DNA of 64,000 bases from contig NZ_JBAVFV010000061.1 in assembly GCF_049684335.1 (NCBI RefSeq), positions 62,001-126,000 on the forward strand, written 5' to 3'. Each line of letters starts with the position of its first letter. Positions within the stretch are counted from its first letter, which is position 1. The notes under the pieces were generated by a model that ran no database searches, was not told the origin of the DNA, and saw only the letters and a list, made by a program, of their open reading frames with translations. Below are positions 25,586 to 33,879 of the stretch, piece by piece. The position numbers and the translations under genes were made by a program. The stretch is from Trichococcus sp049684335. GTDB taxonomy: Bacteria > Bacillota > Bacilli > Lactobacillales > Aerococcaceae.

Positions 25586-26260
25586 TTATTCTGGCAAACG
25601 CCAGTCGATTGGCTCCATACCGAACGATTTGAGTGCTTCATTTGTTTTGGAAAAAGGCTTCGAGCCGAAGAAGCCTCTATAGGAAGATAATGGACTTGGA
25701 TGCGGCGATGTGATCACAACATGCTTCGTTGTGTCGATGAACACTTTTTTGGCTATCGATGCATTTCCCCAGAGGATGAAGACAACAGGTTCCTCCCGCT
25801 CATTAAGCGCTCGGATGACGGCGTCGGTCAACATTTCCCAGCCTTTTCCGCGATGGGAATTGGCTTCCCCGCTTCGGACAGTTAGGACCGTGTTCAGCAG
25901 GAAAACGCCTTGCTTCGCCCAATATGTCAAATCGCCATGTTTCGCAATCGGAATGCCGAGGTCATCCTGCAGTTCCTTGTAGATGTTGACCAAGGAAGGC
26001 GGCAGCTTGACCCCTTTCTGCACGGAAAAGCTCAAGCCATGCGCTTGGTTGGGTCCGTGATAAGGATCCTGCCCCAGTATGACCACTTTCACCTTTTTGT
26101 AAGGCGTCAATTCGAAAGCTTCCCAGATATGCTGCATATTCGGATAGACCGTCTCGTTCAAATACTCTTCCTTCAGGAATGCGCGCAACTGCTGATAATA
26201 CGGCGCTTCGAATTCCTCTTCCAATTTCTGTTGCCATTCATTATGGATAATTGCTTTCAT
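25586..26260 (-). CDS. ung: Uracil-DNA glycosylase
   Basis: A 224-residue family 1 UDG that removes uracil from DNA. Motifs present are the water-activating GQDPYHGPNQAHGLSFSV (catalytic Asp), the uracil-binding LLNTVLTVR and the DNA-intercalation loop HPSPLSSYRGFFG. Typical length; it starts base-excision repair, which the exonuclease III gene elsewhere in the window could continue. Confidence 0.97.
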   Translation of the reverse strand: MKAIIHNEWQQKLEEEFEAPYYQQLRAFLKEEYLNETVYPNMQHIWEAFELTPYKKVKVVILGQDPYHGPNQAHGLSFSVQKGVKLPPSLVNIYKELQDDLGIPIAKHGDLTYWAKQGVFLLNTVLTVRSGEANSHRGKGWEMLTDAVIRALNEREEPVVFILWGNASIAKKVFIDTTKHVVITSPHPSPLSSYRGFFGSKPFSKTNEALKSFGMEPIDWRLPE

Positions 26261-26456
26261 TTTTTCACACCACTATCTGTCAAATTTTTCATTTCCGGTT
26301 GCGACTATCTTAACATAATGTGCGCACCTTTTTCAGTACATCCGCCTTCCGGGCGATTATTTAAGTCGGCCCCGAACAAATTTTCAGTGAAATTGAAAAA
26401 TCATGGTAGAATATAAGTGTGAATATACTGCAATTATCGAACAGGAGGATGAATGT

Positions 26457-27326
26457 ATGATAGAACTGATTGTCTCAGATATGGACGGCACATTATTGAA
26501 TGATAAGATGGAAGTTTCCGCATCGAACGTGAGCGCCATTAATGAAGCAAATAGATTAGGCATCAAATTTATGGTCGCTACCGGCAGAGGGTATACCGAA
26601 GCTGTTCCGGCCTTGCAGGAAGTCGGCATCGATTGCCCTATGATCACGCTGAACGGCGGGCAAGTATTTGACGAAGACGGAAAACTGGTTGAAAACCTGG
26701 GGATCGATAAAACAACCACCCGCCATATTTTGGAGGATGTGAAAAAATACGGACTCTATTGCGAAATCATGACATCCAAAGGCATATTTTCGGATGACAA
26801 AGTGCGCCGGATCGAGTCAATGACTTCCTTGCTGCATGAGACAAACCCTGACACGACCTTCAAAATGGCGCTTGTTCTGGCGGTCGCCCGTTTGGAAGTG
26901 ATGCACGTAAACTACGTTGAAAATTTCAAAGAAGTTCTGGAAGACAACGCACAGCAAGTCCTCAAGATTCTCGTGTTCAGCGATGTCGGACAAAGCGAAC
27001 TGGAGCCGATCCGCGCCAAACTGGCCGAAGACAGCCGTGTCGTCGTGACCTCCTCCTTCAAAAATAATATCGAGATCAACCATGTGGAAGCGCAAAAAGG
27101 GATTGCTTTGGCAAAGTTCGCCAAAAAAAGAGGGATTCCTTTAGAGAATGTCATGGCCATTGGGGATAACTTCAATGACGTCTCCATGCTGAAAGTAGCA
27201 GGCGCCAGCTTTGCCGTGGCCAATGCCGAGGATGGGGTCAAGGAATTCGCGAAGTACCTCACTTCCAAAAACTCAGAAAACGGCGTAGCCGAAGCCATCA
27301 TGCGCTGCATTAACGAAAATTTGTGA
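26457..27326 (+). CDS. Cof-type HAD phosphatase
   Basis: A 289-residue HAD-superfamily class IIB phosphatase (YidA/Cof family), acting on sugar phosphates or flavin/pyridoxal-type phosphates. Motif I is SDMDGTLLND, motif II VATGRG, motif III lysine near residue 200 and motif IV GDNFNDVSML. A mixed alpha/beta cap lies between motifs II and III. ATG 26457 has AGGAGG 8 bases upstream; an in-frame ATG at 26403 has none. The substrate is not predictable. Confidence 0.9.
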   Translation: MIELIVSDMDGTLLNDKMEVSASNVSAINEANRLGIKFMVATGRGYTEAVPALQEVGIDCPMITLNGGQVFDEDGKLVENLGIDKTTTRHILEDVKKYGLYCEIMTSKGIFSDDKVRRIESMTSLLHETNPDTTFKMALVLAVARLEVMHVNYVENFKEVLEDNAQQVLKILVFSDVGQSELEPIRAKLAEDSRVVVTSSFKNNIEINHVEAQKGIALAKFAKKRGIPLENVMAIGDNFNDVSMLKVAGASFAVANAEDGVKEFAKYLTSKNSENGVAEAIMRCINENL

Positions 27327-27356
27327 TCACGATACCGAAACGCTGACAGTTACAAA

Positions 27357-27398
27357 TCCCTCCTTTCCTACGTCTTTATAGATGTAGGAAAGGAGGGA
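27357..27398 (+). promoter_or_regulatory. Perfect 15-bp hairpin that buries the yvrJ ribosome site
   Basis: TCCCTCCTTTCCTAC (27357-27371) pairs perfectly with GTAGGAAAGGAGGGA (27384-27398) around a 12-base loop. The right arm contains the AGGAGG ribosome site of the small gene starting at 27405. No T run follows, so it does not look like a terminator. In mRNA the site would be closed unless the stem is opened or the left arm is absent. Confidence 0.85.
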
Positions 27399-27404
27399 AA
27401 ATGA

Positions 27405-27557
27405 ATGGATGCGAACGTGGATGTGCTGGCGTATATGGAATTGATCAGCAATACCGGCTTTCCGATCGTGATCGCGATGTACCTACTGCACCGGATGGAA
27501 AAAAAGCTGGATGCACTGGTCGGCGCGATTGAAGACCTGAGCCGGGCCTTTAAATGA
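27405..27557 (+). CDS. yvrJ: YvrJ-family small membrane protein (50 aa)
   Basis: A 50-residue protein starting at the second of two ATGs (27405). It has one hydrophobic segment (TGFPIVIAMYLLHRM, about residues 17-31) followed by an amphipathic helix EKKLDALVGAIEDLSRAFK. The pattern of a conserved GFPI before a short membrane span and a KLD helix is that of the YvrJ family, whose function is unknown. It has an AGGAGG site inside a perfect hairpin and is followed by its own terminator. Confidence 0.75.
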   Translation: MDANVDVLAYMELISNTGFPIVIAMYLLHRMEKKLDALVGAIEDLSRAFK

Positions 27558-27581
27558 TCACACTCTTGCCTCACCAGACCT

Positions 27582-27632
27582 AAAAAAAGCCCTGACATGA
27601 CAGCTTTTATGCCATCATGTCAGGGCTTTTTT
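27582..27632 (+). terminator. Terminator after yvrJ
   Basis: AAAAAAAGCCCTGACATGA pairs with TCATGTCAGGGCTTTTTTT around a 13- to 14-base loop. Confidence 0.92.
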
Positions 27633-27747
27633 TGCAAATTTCCGAACGTTCCCGAATATACCAGATTGCGTGACACTTTTTTGTTAGCGTTTTTATAAAA
27701 CTTGGTTTTCGTGTCAGATTTCCTAACATAACCGTGTCGTTATATAA

Positions 27748-27776
27748 TTGTTGTTTCTGTGAATTTAAAATATAAT
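27748..27776 (+). promoter_or_regulatory. Candidate glnPQ promoter
   Basis: TTGTTG and a consensus TATAAT separated by 17 bp, about 93 bp before the start codon. A second TATAAT at 27743 lacks a good -35. Confidence 0.55.
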
Positions 27777-27868
27777 CTCAATGTGGTATTATATGAATAT
27801 TCAAGCAGAGGCTTCATCGTAATCTCATGGTTATTCAGAAGGAATGCTGATTATAAGGAGGAAAAAAT

Positions 27869-30022
27869 ATGTTAAGCAAGAAACTGCGACTAAAGTTGCC
27901 GATGCTCTTCATGGCTTTGGGCTTTTTTATTTTTGGGTCAGCCCAGCACGAAGTAGTTGAGGCAACAGAAACACAAAAGTTTGTCATCGCGACAGACACC
28001 ACTTTTGCACCATTTGAATTCCAGGATGCGAACGGCGAATTTGTCGGCATTGATATGGAACTCATCCAGGCAATTGCAGAGGACCAAGGATTTGAAGTGG
28101 AGATTCGTCCTTTAGGATTCAATGCCGCGCTACAGGCCTTGGAAGCAAAACAAGTCGATGGCGTCATCGCCGGCATGAGCATCACGGACGAACGGAAACA
28201 AACCTTTGACTTTTCGGAACCGTATTTTGAAAGTGGCGTGGTCATGGCAGTTGCCGATGACAGCGACATCTCAAGCTACGAAGATCTGGAAGGCAAGAAC
28301 GTTGCAGTCAAAACCGGAACGGAAGGCGCAACATTTGCCGAATCCATCAAGGATGAATATGGCTTCACTACCACTGTTTTTGAAGATTCCGCTAATATGT
28401 ATCAGGATGTCCTGTCCGGCAATTCTGTAGCGGCATTTGAAGACTATCCGGTAATGGCCTACGCCATCGAGGACCAAGGTCTGGCACTGAAACTGGCTAC
28501 CGACAAAGAAGCCGGCGGTTCCTACGGTTTTGCAGTAGCAAAAGATACAAATCCTGAATTACTGGCAATGTTCAACGCAGGTTTGGCCAATCTGAAAGAG
28601 AATGGCACTTACCAAACCATCCAAGAGAAATACCTCGGTGTTTCCGTTGATACGAGCCTGGATGTCCCGGCACAGAACGGAAAAACTTTTATCATCGCAA
28701 CCGACACAACTTTCGCCCCATTCGAATTCCAGGATGCTAACGGCAACTATGTGGGTATCGACATGGATCTGATCCGTGCAATCGCTAAAGATCAAGGTTT
28801 CGGAATCGAAATCCGTCCTCTGGGTTTCAATGCCGCCCTTCAAGCATTGGAAGCTAAACAAGTGGATGCTGTCATCGCCGGTATGAGCATCACCGACGAA
28901 CGCAAACAAACTTTTGATTTTTCTGAACCGTATTTCGAAAGCGGTGTGGTTATGGCTGTTGCTGCCGATAGCGATATCGACAGCTATGAAGACTTGGAAG
29001 GCATGACCGTGGCCGTTAAAACCGGAACGGAAGGCGCAACATTTGCCGAGTCCATCAAGGATGAATATGGTTTCACTTTATCGACTTTCGATGATTCAGC
29101 CAACATGTATCAAGACGTTATCGCCGGCAATTCCGTTGCGGCATTCGAGGATTATCCGGTTATGGCATATGCCATCGAAGGTCAAGGCATCGCATTGAAA
29201 CTGGCTACAGATAAAGAAGCCGGTGGCTCTTACGGGATCGCAGTCGCGAAAGACACGAACCCGGAACTACTGAACATGATCAACACAGGATTGGCGAACT
29301 TGCAGTCCAACGGTACTTATGAAGAAATCGTCAACAACTATCTAGGATCCGACACGGAAGCAAGCAACACGACCTTCTTCGGACTGATCCAAGAAAACTG
29401 GAAGACTTTATTGCAAGGTTTGGGAAGAACAATCCTGATCACTTTTGCATCCATTATGATCGCATTGGCACTGGGCATCTTCATTGGCTTGTTCAGCGTA
29501 TCCCCTAACAAGGCATTGAACTGGATCGCAACCATCTATGTTGACATCATGCGCGGTGTGCCATTGATCGTCTTGGCATTCTTCGTATACTTCTCGATTC
29601 CGCAATTGATGGGTATCCGGATGAGTTCGACGGTTGCAGGGATCATCACATTGAGTTTGAATGCGGCAGCTTATCTGGCCGAAATATTCCGCGGCGGTAT
29701 CAAAGCTGTTGATGTCGGACAGATGGAAGCGGGACGCAGCTTAGGTTTGACTTATCAAACAACAATGAACAAAATCATTTTGCCGCAAGCAATCCGCATC
29801 ATGATTCCTTCATTCATCAACCAATTCGTCATTACTTTGAAAGACACTTCCATTTTGTCCATCATCGGACTTGTCGAGTTGACACAGACCGGTAAAATCA
29901 TCATCGCCAGAACTTATGCTTCCGGTAATATGTGGTTAATCATCGGATTGATGTACATCATCGTCATCACAATCCTTACGAAGATTTCCAAAAAACTTGA
30001 AGGGAGATTAAAGAATGGCTAA
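27869..30022 (+). CDS. glnP: GlnP-type amino acid ABC protein: two substrate domains fused to permease
   Basis: A 717-residue protein. After a signal/anchor (residues 1-30, no lipobox) come two periplasmic-binding-type domains (about 35-255 and 270-490) and a permease domain (about 500-717) with roughly five helices and the EAA loop AGRSLGLTYQTTMNKIILPQAI. This is the layout of Lactococcus/Enterococcus GlnP, which imports glutamine, glutamate or asparagine. The two binding domains are about 85% identical by eye, far closer than in L. lactis GlnP, so both probably bind the same ligand. ATG 27869 has AAGGAGG upstream; the gene overlaps glnQ by 8 bp. Confidence 0.92.
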   Translation: MLSKKLRLKLPMLFMALGFFIFGSAQHEVVEATETQKFVIATDTTFAPFEFQDANGEFVGIDMELIQAIAEDQGFEVEIRPLGFNAALQALEAKQVDGVIAGMSITDERKQTFDFSEPYFESGVVMAVADDSDISSYEDLEGKNVAVKTGTEGATFAESIKDEYGFTTTVFEDSANMYQDVLSGNSVAAFEDYPVMAYAIEDQGLALKLATDKEAGGSYGFAVAKDTNPELLAMFNAGLANLKENGTYQTIQEKYLGVSVDTSLDVPAQNGKTFIIATDTTFAPFEFQDANGNYVGIDMDLIRAIAKDQGFGIEIRPLGFNAALQALEAKQVDAVIAGMSITDERKQTFDFSEPYFESGVVMAVAADSDIDSYEDLEGMTVAVKTGTEGATFAESIKDEYGFTLSTFDDSANMYQDVIAGNSVAAFEDYPVMAYAIEGQGIALKLATDKEAGGSYGIAVAKDTNPELLNMINTGLANLQSNGTYEEIVNNYLGSDTEASNTTFFGLIQENWKTLLQGLGRTILITFASIMIALALGIFIGLFSVSPNKALNWIATIYVDIMRGVPLIVLAFFVYFSIPQLMGIRMSSTVAGIITLSLNAAAYLAEIFRGGIKAVDVGQMEAGRSLGLTYQTTMNKIILPQAIRIMIPSFINQFVITLKDTSILSIIGLVELTQTGKIIIARTYASGNMWLIIGLMYIIVITILTKISKKLEGRLKNG

Positions 30023-30749
30023 CGCAAAAATAAATGTCACGAACCTGAAGAAAAGCTTCGGAAGCAACGAGGTTTTGAAAGGGATCGACCTCGAAGTAGC
30101 TGAAGGCGAAGTGGTCTGCATCATCGGCCCTTCCGGTTCAGGAAAAAGTACCCTTCTGCGCTGTCTGAACAAGCTGGAAGAAGTCACCGACGGCCACGTG
30201 CTGATCGACGGAAAAGACATCACCGAAAAAACCACGGACATCAATAAAGTACGCGAAGAAATCGGTATGGTTTTCCAACATTTCAATCTTTTCCCGCATC
30301 TATCGGTAATGGACAATATCACATTGGCTCCGGTTGAACTGAAACGGGAAAATAAAGAAGCCGCAAAAGTAAAAGCAGTGGAATTATTGGAAACAGTCGG
30401 CCTGTCCGAAAAAGCTGATGCTTTTCCAAGCTCGCTATCCGGCGGTCAAAAACAACGTGTCGCTATCGCGCGCGCGTTGGCAATGAACCCGGAGATTATG
30501 CTTTTCGATGAACCTACATCCGCGCTTGACCCTGAAATGGTCGGCGACGTCCTTGAAGTCATGAAAAAATTGGCAAAACAAGGGATGACCATGGTTGTGG
30601 TAACACACGAAATGGGCTTTGCCAGAGAAGTAGGACATCGCGTCATCTTCATGGATGGCGGTTATATCGTCGAAGAAGGCACGCCTGCTGAAGTATTCGG
30701 CAACCCGCAACACCCACGTACGCAAGATTTCCTGAACAAAGTTTTGTAA
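30015..30749 (+). CDS. glnQ: GlnQ, polar amino acid ABC transporter ATPase
   Basis: A 244-residue ATPase with Walker A GPSGSGKST, Q-loop VFQHFNLFPH, signature LSGGQKQRVAIARAL, Walker B IMLFDEPTSALDPEMVG and switch VVTHEMGFAREV, the last typical of the polar amino acid family. Its start overlaps the end of glnP; the two should form a homodimeric GlnPQ complex. Confidence 0.95.
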   Translation: MANAKINVTNLKKSFGSNEVLKGIDLEVAEGEVVCIIGPSGSGKSTLLRCLNKLEEVTDGHVLIDGKDITEKTTDINKVREEIGMVFQHFNLFPHLSVMDNITLAPVELKRENKEAAKVKAVELLETVGLSEKADAFPSSLSGGQKQRVAIARALAMNPEIMLFDEPTSALDPEMVGDVLEVMKKLAKQGMTMVVVTHEMGFAREVGHRVIFMDGGYIVEEGTPAEVFGNPQHPRTQDFLNKVL

Positions 30750-30766
30750 TAGCATCATGCAACAGA

Positions 30767-30809
30767 AAAGGCGCCGCAAGCTCTCTAACAAGCTTACGGC
30801 GCCTTTTTT
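30767..30809 (+). terminator. Terminator after glnQ
   Basis: AAAAGGCGCCG with AAGCT pairs with AGCTT and CGGCGCCTTTT (one mismatch), then a T run. Confidence 0.9.
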
Positions 30810-30814
30810 GTTTT

Positions 30815-30850
30815 GAAAAAAAGGTCTGCCTCTTCGCGGAGGCAGACCTT
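30815..30850 (-). terminator. Terminator after the 3D-domain gene
   Basis: On the minus strand AAGGTCTGCCTC pairs with GAGGCAGACCTT around a six-base loop and is followed by six to seven T residues. Confidence 0.88.
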
Positions 30851-30862
30851 CCTGTAGCTATT

Positions 30863-31999
30863 TTATTGCAGTATGGTGATCGTCACTGTTTGTCTGCCGA
30901 AAGCAAGAGCGGCATTCAGATCTTCCATATGTAAGTCAATTTTGTTTCCTACGATTGCTCCACCAGTATCCCCGGCAATTGCGATGCCGTAGCCTGGCAC
31001 GCTGACTAAGCTTCCCAATGGAACCACTGAAGGATCTACCGCAATAACCATCGGATTGACCGACAAGTCGATGCCAGTAGCGGTAAAGTTGGATAGGCCT
31101 GCTTCGTGTCGCGAATAGGCTGTTGCCGATACGACTAATGTCTTGCCTTGGGCAGCAGGTGTTTCCGTCACTGTTGGAGTAGTAACTGTCACGGCTGGCG
31201 CGGTTTCAGCTGCGGCAACGGAACTGTCTGTGATTTGGCTTACTGTTGGTTGCGAGGATGATGCAGATTGGGCAACCGCAGCAGCTCTGCTAGCATCTGC
31301 AATTTGCTGCTCTTCCTCCGCTTTGGCTTGAGCCTCTTCAGCAGCCAAACGGGTGGCTTCATTAGCATACTCCGTTTTCACCTGAGACAACACGGTTTGG
31401 TTTTCGGAAAGGATGCCTTTCAAAGAAGTCAATTCTTCAGCCAACGCAGTGGATTCGGAATTCAAGCGGCTCTCTGCAGCCTTGACTGTTTGGATTTCCT
31501 CAGCCAACTGTTCTTCCAATGCCGTTAGTTTCTCCTCTTCGGAAATGGCAGATTCGATCTGTTCATTATCGGCAGCTTGCAATTGACCGACTACATAGGC
31601 CCTGTTGATGAAATCGGCAAAATTTTCGGAATCCAGCAACATCAAAATTTGGTTCTTCGTTGCATCCGAAATTTGTAAAGCAACTAGCCTCGTTTTCAGT
31701 TGTTCTTTACGCGACGCAATCACTTCTTTTTGCGCTTCGATAGCCGCTTTTGTTTCGATTTGGCTTTCTTCAGTCGCAACAATCTGTGCCTTCAAGTCAT
31801 CTATCCCCATCTGCTTCAGGTTGATCGATGCCAATGTTTCACCTATTGTCACTTCCACAGAAGCGATTTGAGCTTCCGTCTTTTGTTCATCTTGGGTTAA
31901 GGTATCTAAGGTGGAACCTTGAACTTGTGTAATGGAAAGGGTCAGACTTGCTGCCAAGCCGGCCAACATCAGTTTCCCTATACGCTTTTTATGATTCAA
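30863..31999 (-). CDS. Secreted coiled-coil protein with C-terminal 3D domain
   Basis: A 378-residue exported protein. It has a signal peptide (about 1-28), a long coiled coil (about 33-245, rich in E, A, Q and L, like the N-terminal region of PcsB/YwbN-type wall hydrolases), an Ala/Ser/Thr/Val/Pro linker (about 245-285) and a 3D domain (about 285-378). The 3D domain keeps its three aspartates: IAVDPSVVPLGS, IAGDTGGAI and KIDLHM. 3D domains are double-psi beta-barrel folds related to lytic transglycosylases, so it likely cleaves or binds peptidoglycan. The start is TTG 31999 with AGAGG 9 bases upstream. Confidence 0.87.
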   Translation of the reverse strand: MNHKKRIGKLMLAGLAASLTLSITQVQGSTLDTLTQDEQKTEAQIASVEVTIGETLASINLKQMGIDDLKAQIVATEESQIETKAAIEAQKEVIASRKEQLKTRLVALQISDATKNQILMLLDSENFADFINRAYVVGQLQAADNEQIESAISEEEKLTALEEQLAEEIQTVKAAESRLNSESTALAEELTSLKGILSENQTVLSQVKTEYANEATRLAAEEAQAKAEEEQQIADASRAAAVAQSASSSQPTVSQITDSSVAAAETAPAVTVTTPTVTETPAAQGKTLVVSATAYSRHEAGLSNFTATGIDLSVNPMVIAVDPSVVPLGSLVSVPGYGIAIAGDTGGAIVGNKIDLHMEDLNAALAFGRQTVTITILQ

Positions 32000-32222
32000 A
32001 ATCTCACGCCTCTCTTTTCTCGTTGGAAAATGCTCCCTTATTATATCGAATTTCCCTTAATGGAGGGTTGCATTCCTTTTACCGTTTCGTATCAAATGAT
32101 TCACTCGATGCTTGTTTTGCCTTTTAACGAGCATTTTTGTAACTCTTCTGTAATATAAGATGCCTTTCCGTAACATGTTTCTGCATTTTCCACCTATTTC
32201 GGCAACTGGAAAAGATAATTTT

Positions 32223-32251
32223 ATGACAAACTTGCCAAATTCCAGTAAAAT
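32223..32251 (+). promoter_or_regulatory. Candidate ppx promoter
   Basis: ATGACA and TAAAAT with a 17-bp spacer about 48 bp before the ppx start. Confidence 0.45.
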
Positions 32252-32298
32252 GGAAAGTGAGGAATCTTGGAAGATCCGGGATTCAGAAGGAGACACGC

Positions 32299-33837
32299 AT
32301 GTTATTAGAAAGAATAGGTTTAATCGATATTGGATCCAACACTATCCGGTTGGTCATCTTTGAAATCAATGAACACTTTACGATGTTTCAAGTCCAGAAT
32401 ATCAAGACCCCCGCGCGCCTGTTTCAGTATTTGGACAAGAAGAAAAAGATGTCCCAAGCAGGGATCGATGTACTCATCAAAGTCCTGAAAAGTTTCAAGT
32501 CCGTCGCTGATCAGTACCAAGTCAGCACGCTTATGCCGGTAGCGACAGCTGCCATACGCCAGTCCACTAACCGCGACGACATCATTGCGCAAGTGCGCAA
32601 AAAAACCGGTATCGAAATGATGTTGTTGCCGGAAGAAAAAGAAGCGTTTTATGGAAATTATGCCGTTCTGCATACGACCCAATTCCTCAGCGGCATCACA
32701 ATCGACATCGGTGGCGGCAGCACAGAAGTCACTTACTATGAAAATAAAGAGCTCCTGCAGTACCACAGCTTCCCGTTTGGGGTCGTGACCTTGAAGCAGA
32801 TGTTCTTCGACGGCAAAGATCACAATGACTCAAAAGCGATAAAGAAGATGCAGGAATTTGTGAAAGAACAGTTCAAATCGATCAAATGGCTCAGCAAGAA
32901 ACAAGTGCCGATTGTAGCCATGGGCGGTTCCGCGCGCAGCATCGCGAATGTTCACCAACGTCAAGTCAATTATCGGTTAGCAGGCGTGCACGGTTATCGT
33001 ATGTACAGAAATGACCTCCAAAAGACATTGGATTTGTTCCAGTCATTGAATATTCCACAACTGCAGAATCTGGATGGGTTGAGCCGAGACCGCACCGATC
33101 TGATCATACCGGCAAATGTAGTATTCAATACCCTCTTCGATGAAGTGAAGGCCCCAGTGTTCTTGTTCAGCAATAAAGGCCTGCGCGAAGGCATCGTGAT
33201 GGAATTTCTCAACAACAAGTACGAAAACAAAGCCTTCAGCGTTTTCGACATAGCGGCTCAAACGGTCAACAGGCTGGCCGCCAGCTACCATACGTTAGCG
33301 CATGTAGCGCAACAAAGGGTGAAGTTGGTCGACATGATGTATGAGGAATTGTGCCGATTGGGTATTTTTGATAAGAATCCGGAAATGGAGAAATTGTTGC
33401 ATTTCGGAAGCTACCTTTATTATCTGGGTCAATTCGTCGAAACAGGCGCCAGTTCGCAGCATACTTTCTATATCATCTCCAACAGCGACTTGGATGGCAT
33501 CAGCCACAAAGATCGGGTAAGCATCGCTTTATTGGCCAGCTTCAAGAACCGGTCGCTCGTCAACCAATACCTGACCGGCTATACGGATTGGTACACCGTT
33601 ACCCAGATCGATCAGCTTCAATCATTCGGCGGCATCATCAAATTTGCTGATGCCATCAATGACTCGCATATGGAGGTCATCCAAGACATCAAAATCAATA
33701 AGACCAAGAATGGGCACGATCTGGTGCTCTATTATAAAGGTGACATCCTTGCCGAAGAGTACCGCGCCGAGCGTCAGCGCAAACATATCGAGCGCCTGCT
33801 GAGCGGCAAACTTAACATTATATTTACAAAAATTTAA
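32299..33837 (+). CDS. ppx: Exopolyphosphatase (Ppx/GppA family)
   Basis: A 512-residue ASKHA-fold enzyme that hydrolyses polyphosphate or pppGpp. Phosphate-binding motifs are GLIDIGSNTIRLVIFEI (near the N-terminus) and ITIDIGGGSTEVTYY; catalytic Glu is expected around residue 115 (LPEEKEAFYG). The C-terminal half (about 310-512) is an HD-like helical region. ATG 32299 follows AGAAGGAGA. It precedes ppk by 42 bp, so the pair makes and breaks polyphosphate. Confidence 0.93.
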   Translation: MLLERIGLIDIGSNTIRLVIFEINEHFTMFQVQNIKTPARLFQYLDKKKKMSQAGIDVLIKVLKSFKSVADQYQVSTLMPVATAAIRQSTNRDDIIAQVRKKTGIEMMLLPEEKEAFYGNYAVLHTTQFLSGITIDIGGGSTEVTYYENKELLQYHSFPFGVVTLKQMFFDGKDHNDSKAIKKMQEFVKEQFKSIKWLSKKQVPIVAMGGSARSIANVHQRQVNYRLAGVHGYRMYRNDLQKTLDLFQSLNIPQLQNLDGLSRDRTDLIIPANVVFNTLFDEVKAPVFLFSNKGLREGIVMEFLNNKYENKAFSVFDIAAQTVNRLAASYHTLAHVAQQRVKLVDMMYEELCRLGIFDKNPEMEKLLHFGSYLYYLGQFVETGASSQHTFYIISNSDLDGISHKDRVSIALLASFKNRSLVNQYLTGYTDWYTVTQIDQLQSFGGIIKFADAINDSHMEVIQDIKINKTKNGHDLVLYYKGDILAEEYRAERQRKHIERLLSGKLNIIFTKI

Positions 33838-33879
33838 CAAAAACATGCTATAAATAAAGCTTACAAATCGAACGAACGG

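Larger units (their letters stand above)
27558..27868 (+). other. Intergenic region before glnP
   Basis: This 311-bp gap holds the yvrJ terminator, then AT-rich DNA with the glnP promoter. A cre-like sequence, TGTTAGCGTTTTTA near 27683, differs from the CcpA consensus at one fixed position. No coding sequence is seen. Confidence 0.6.
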
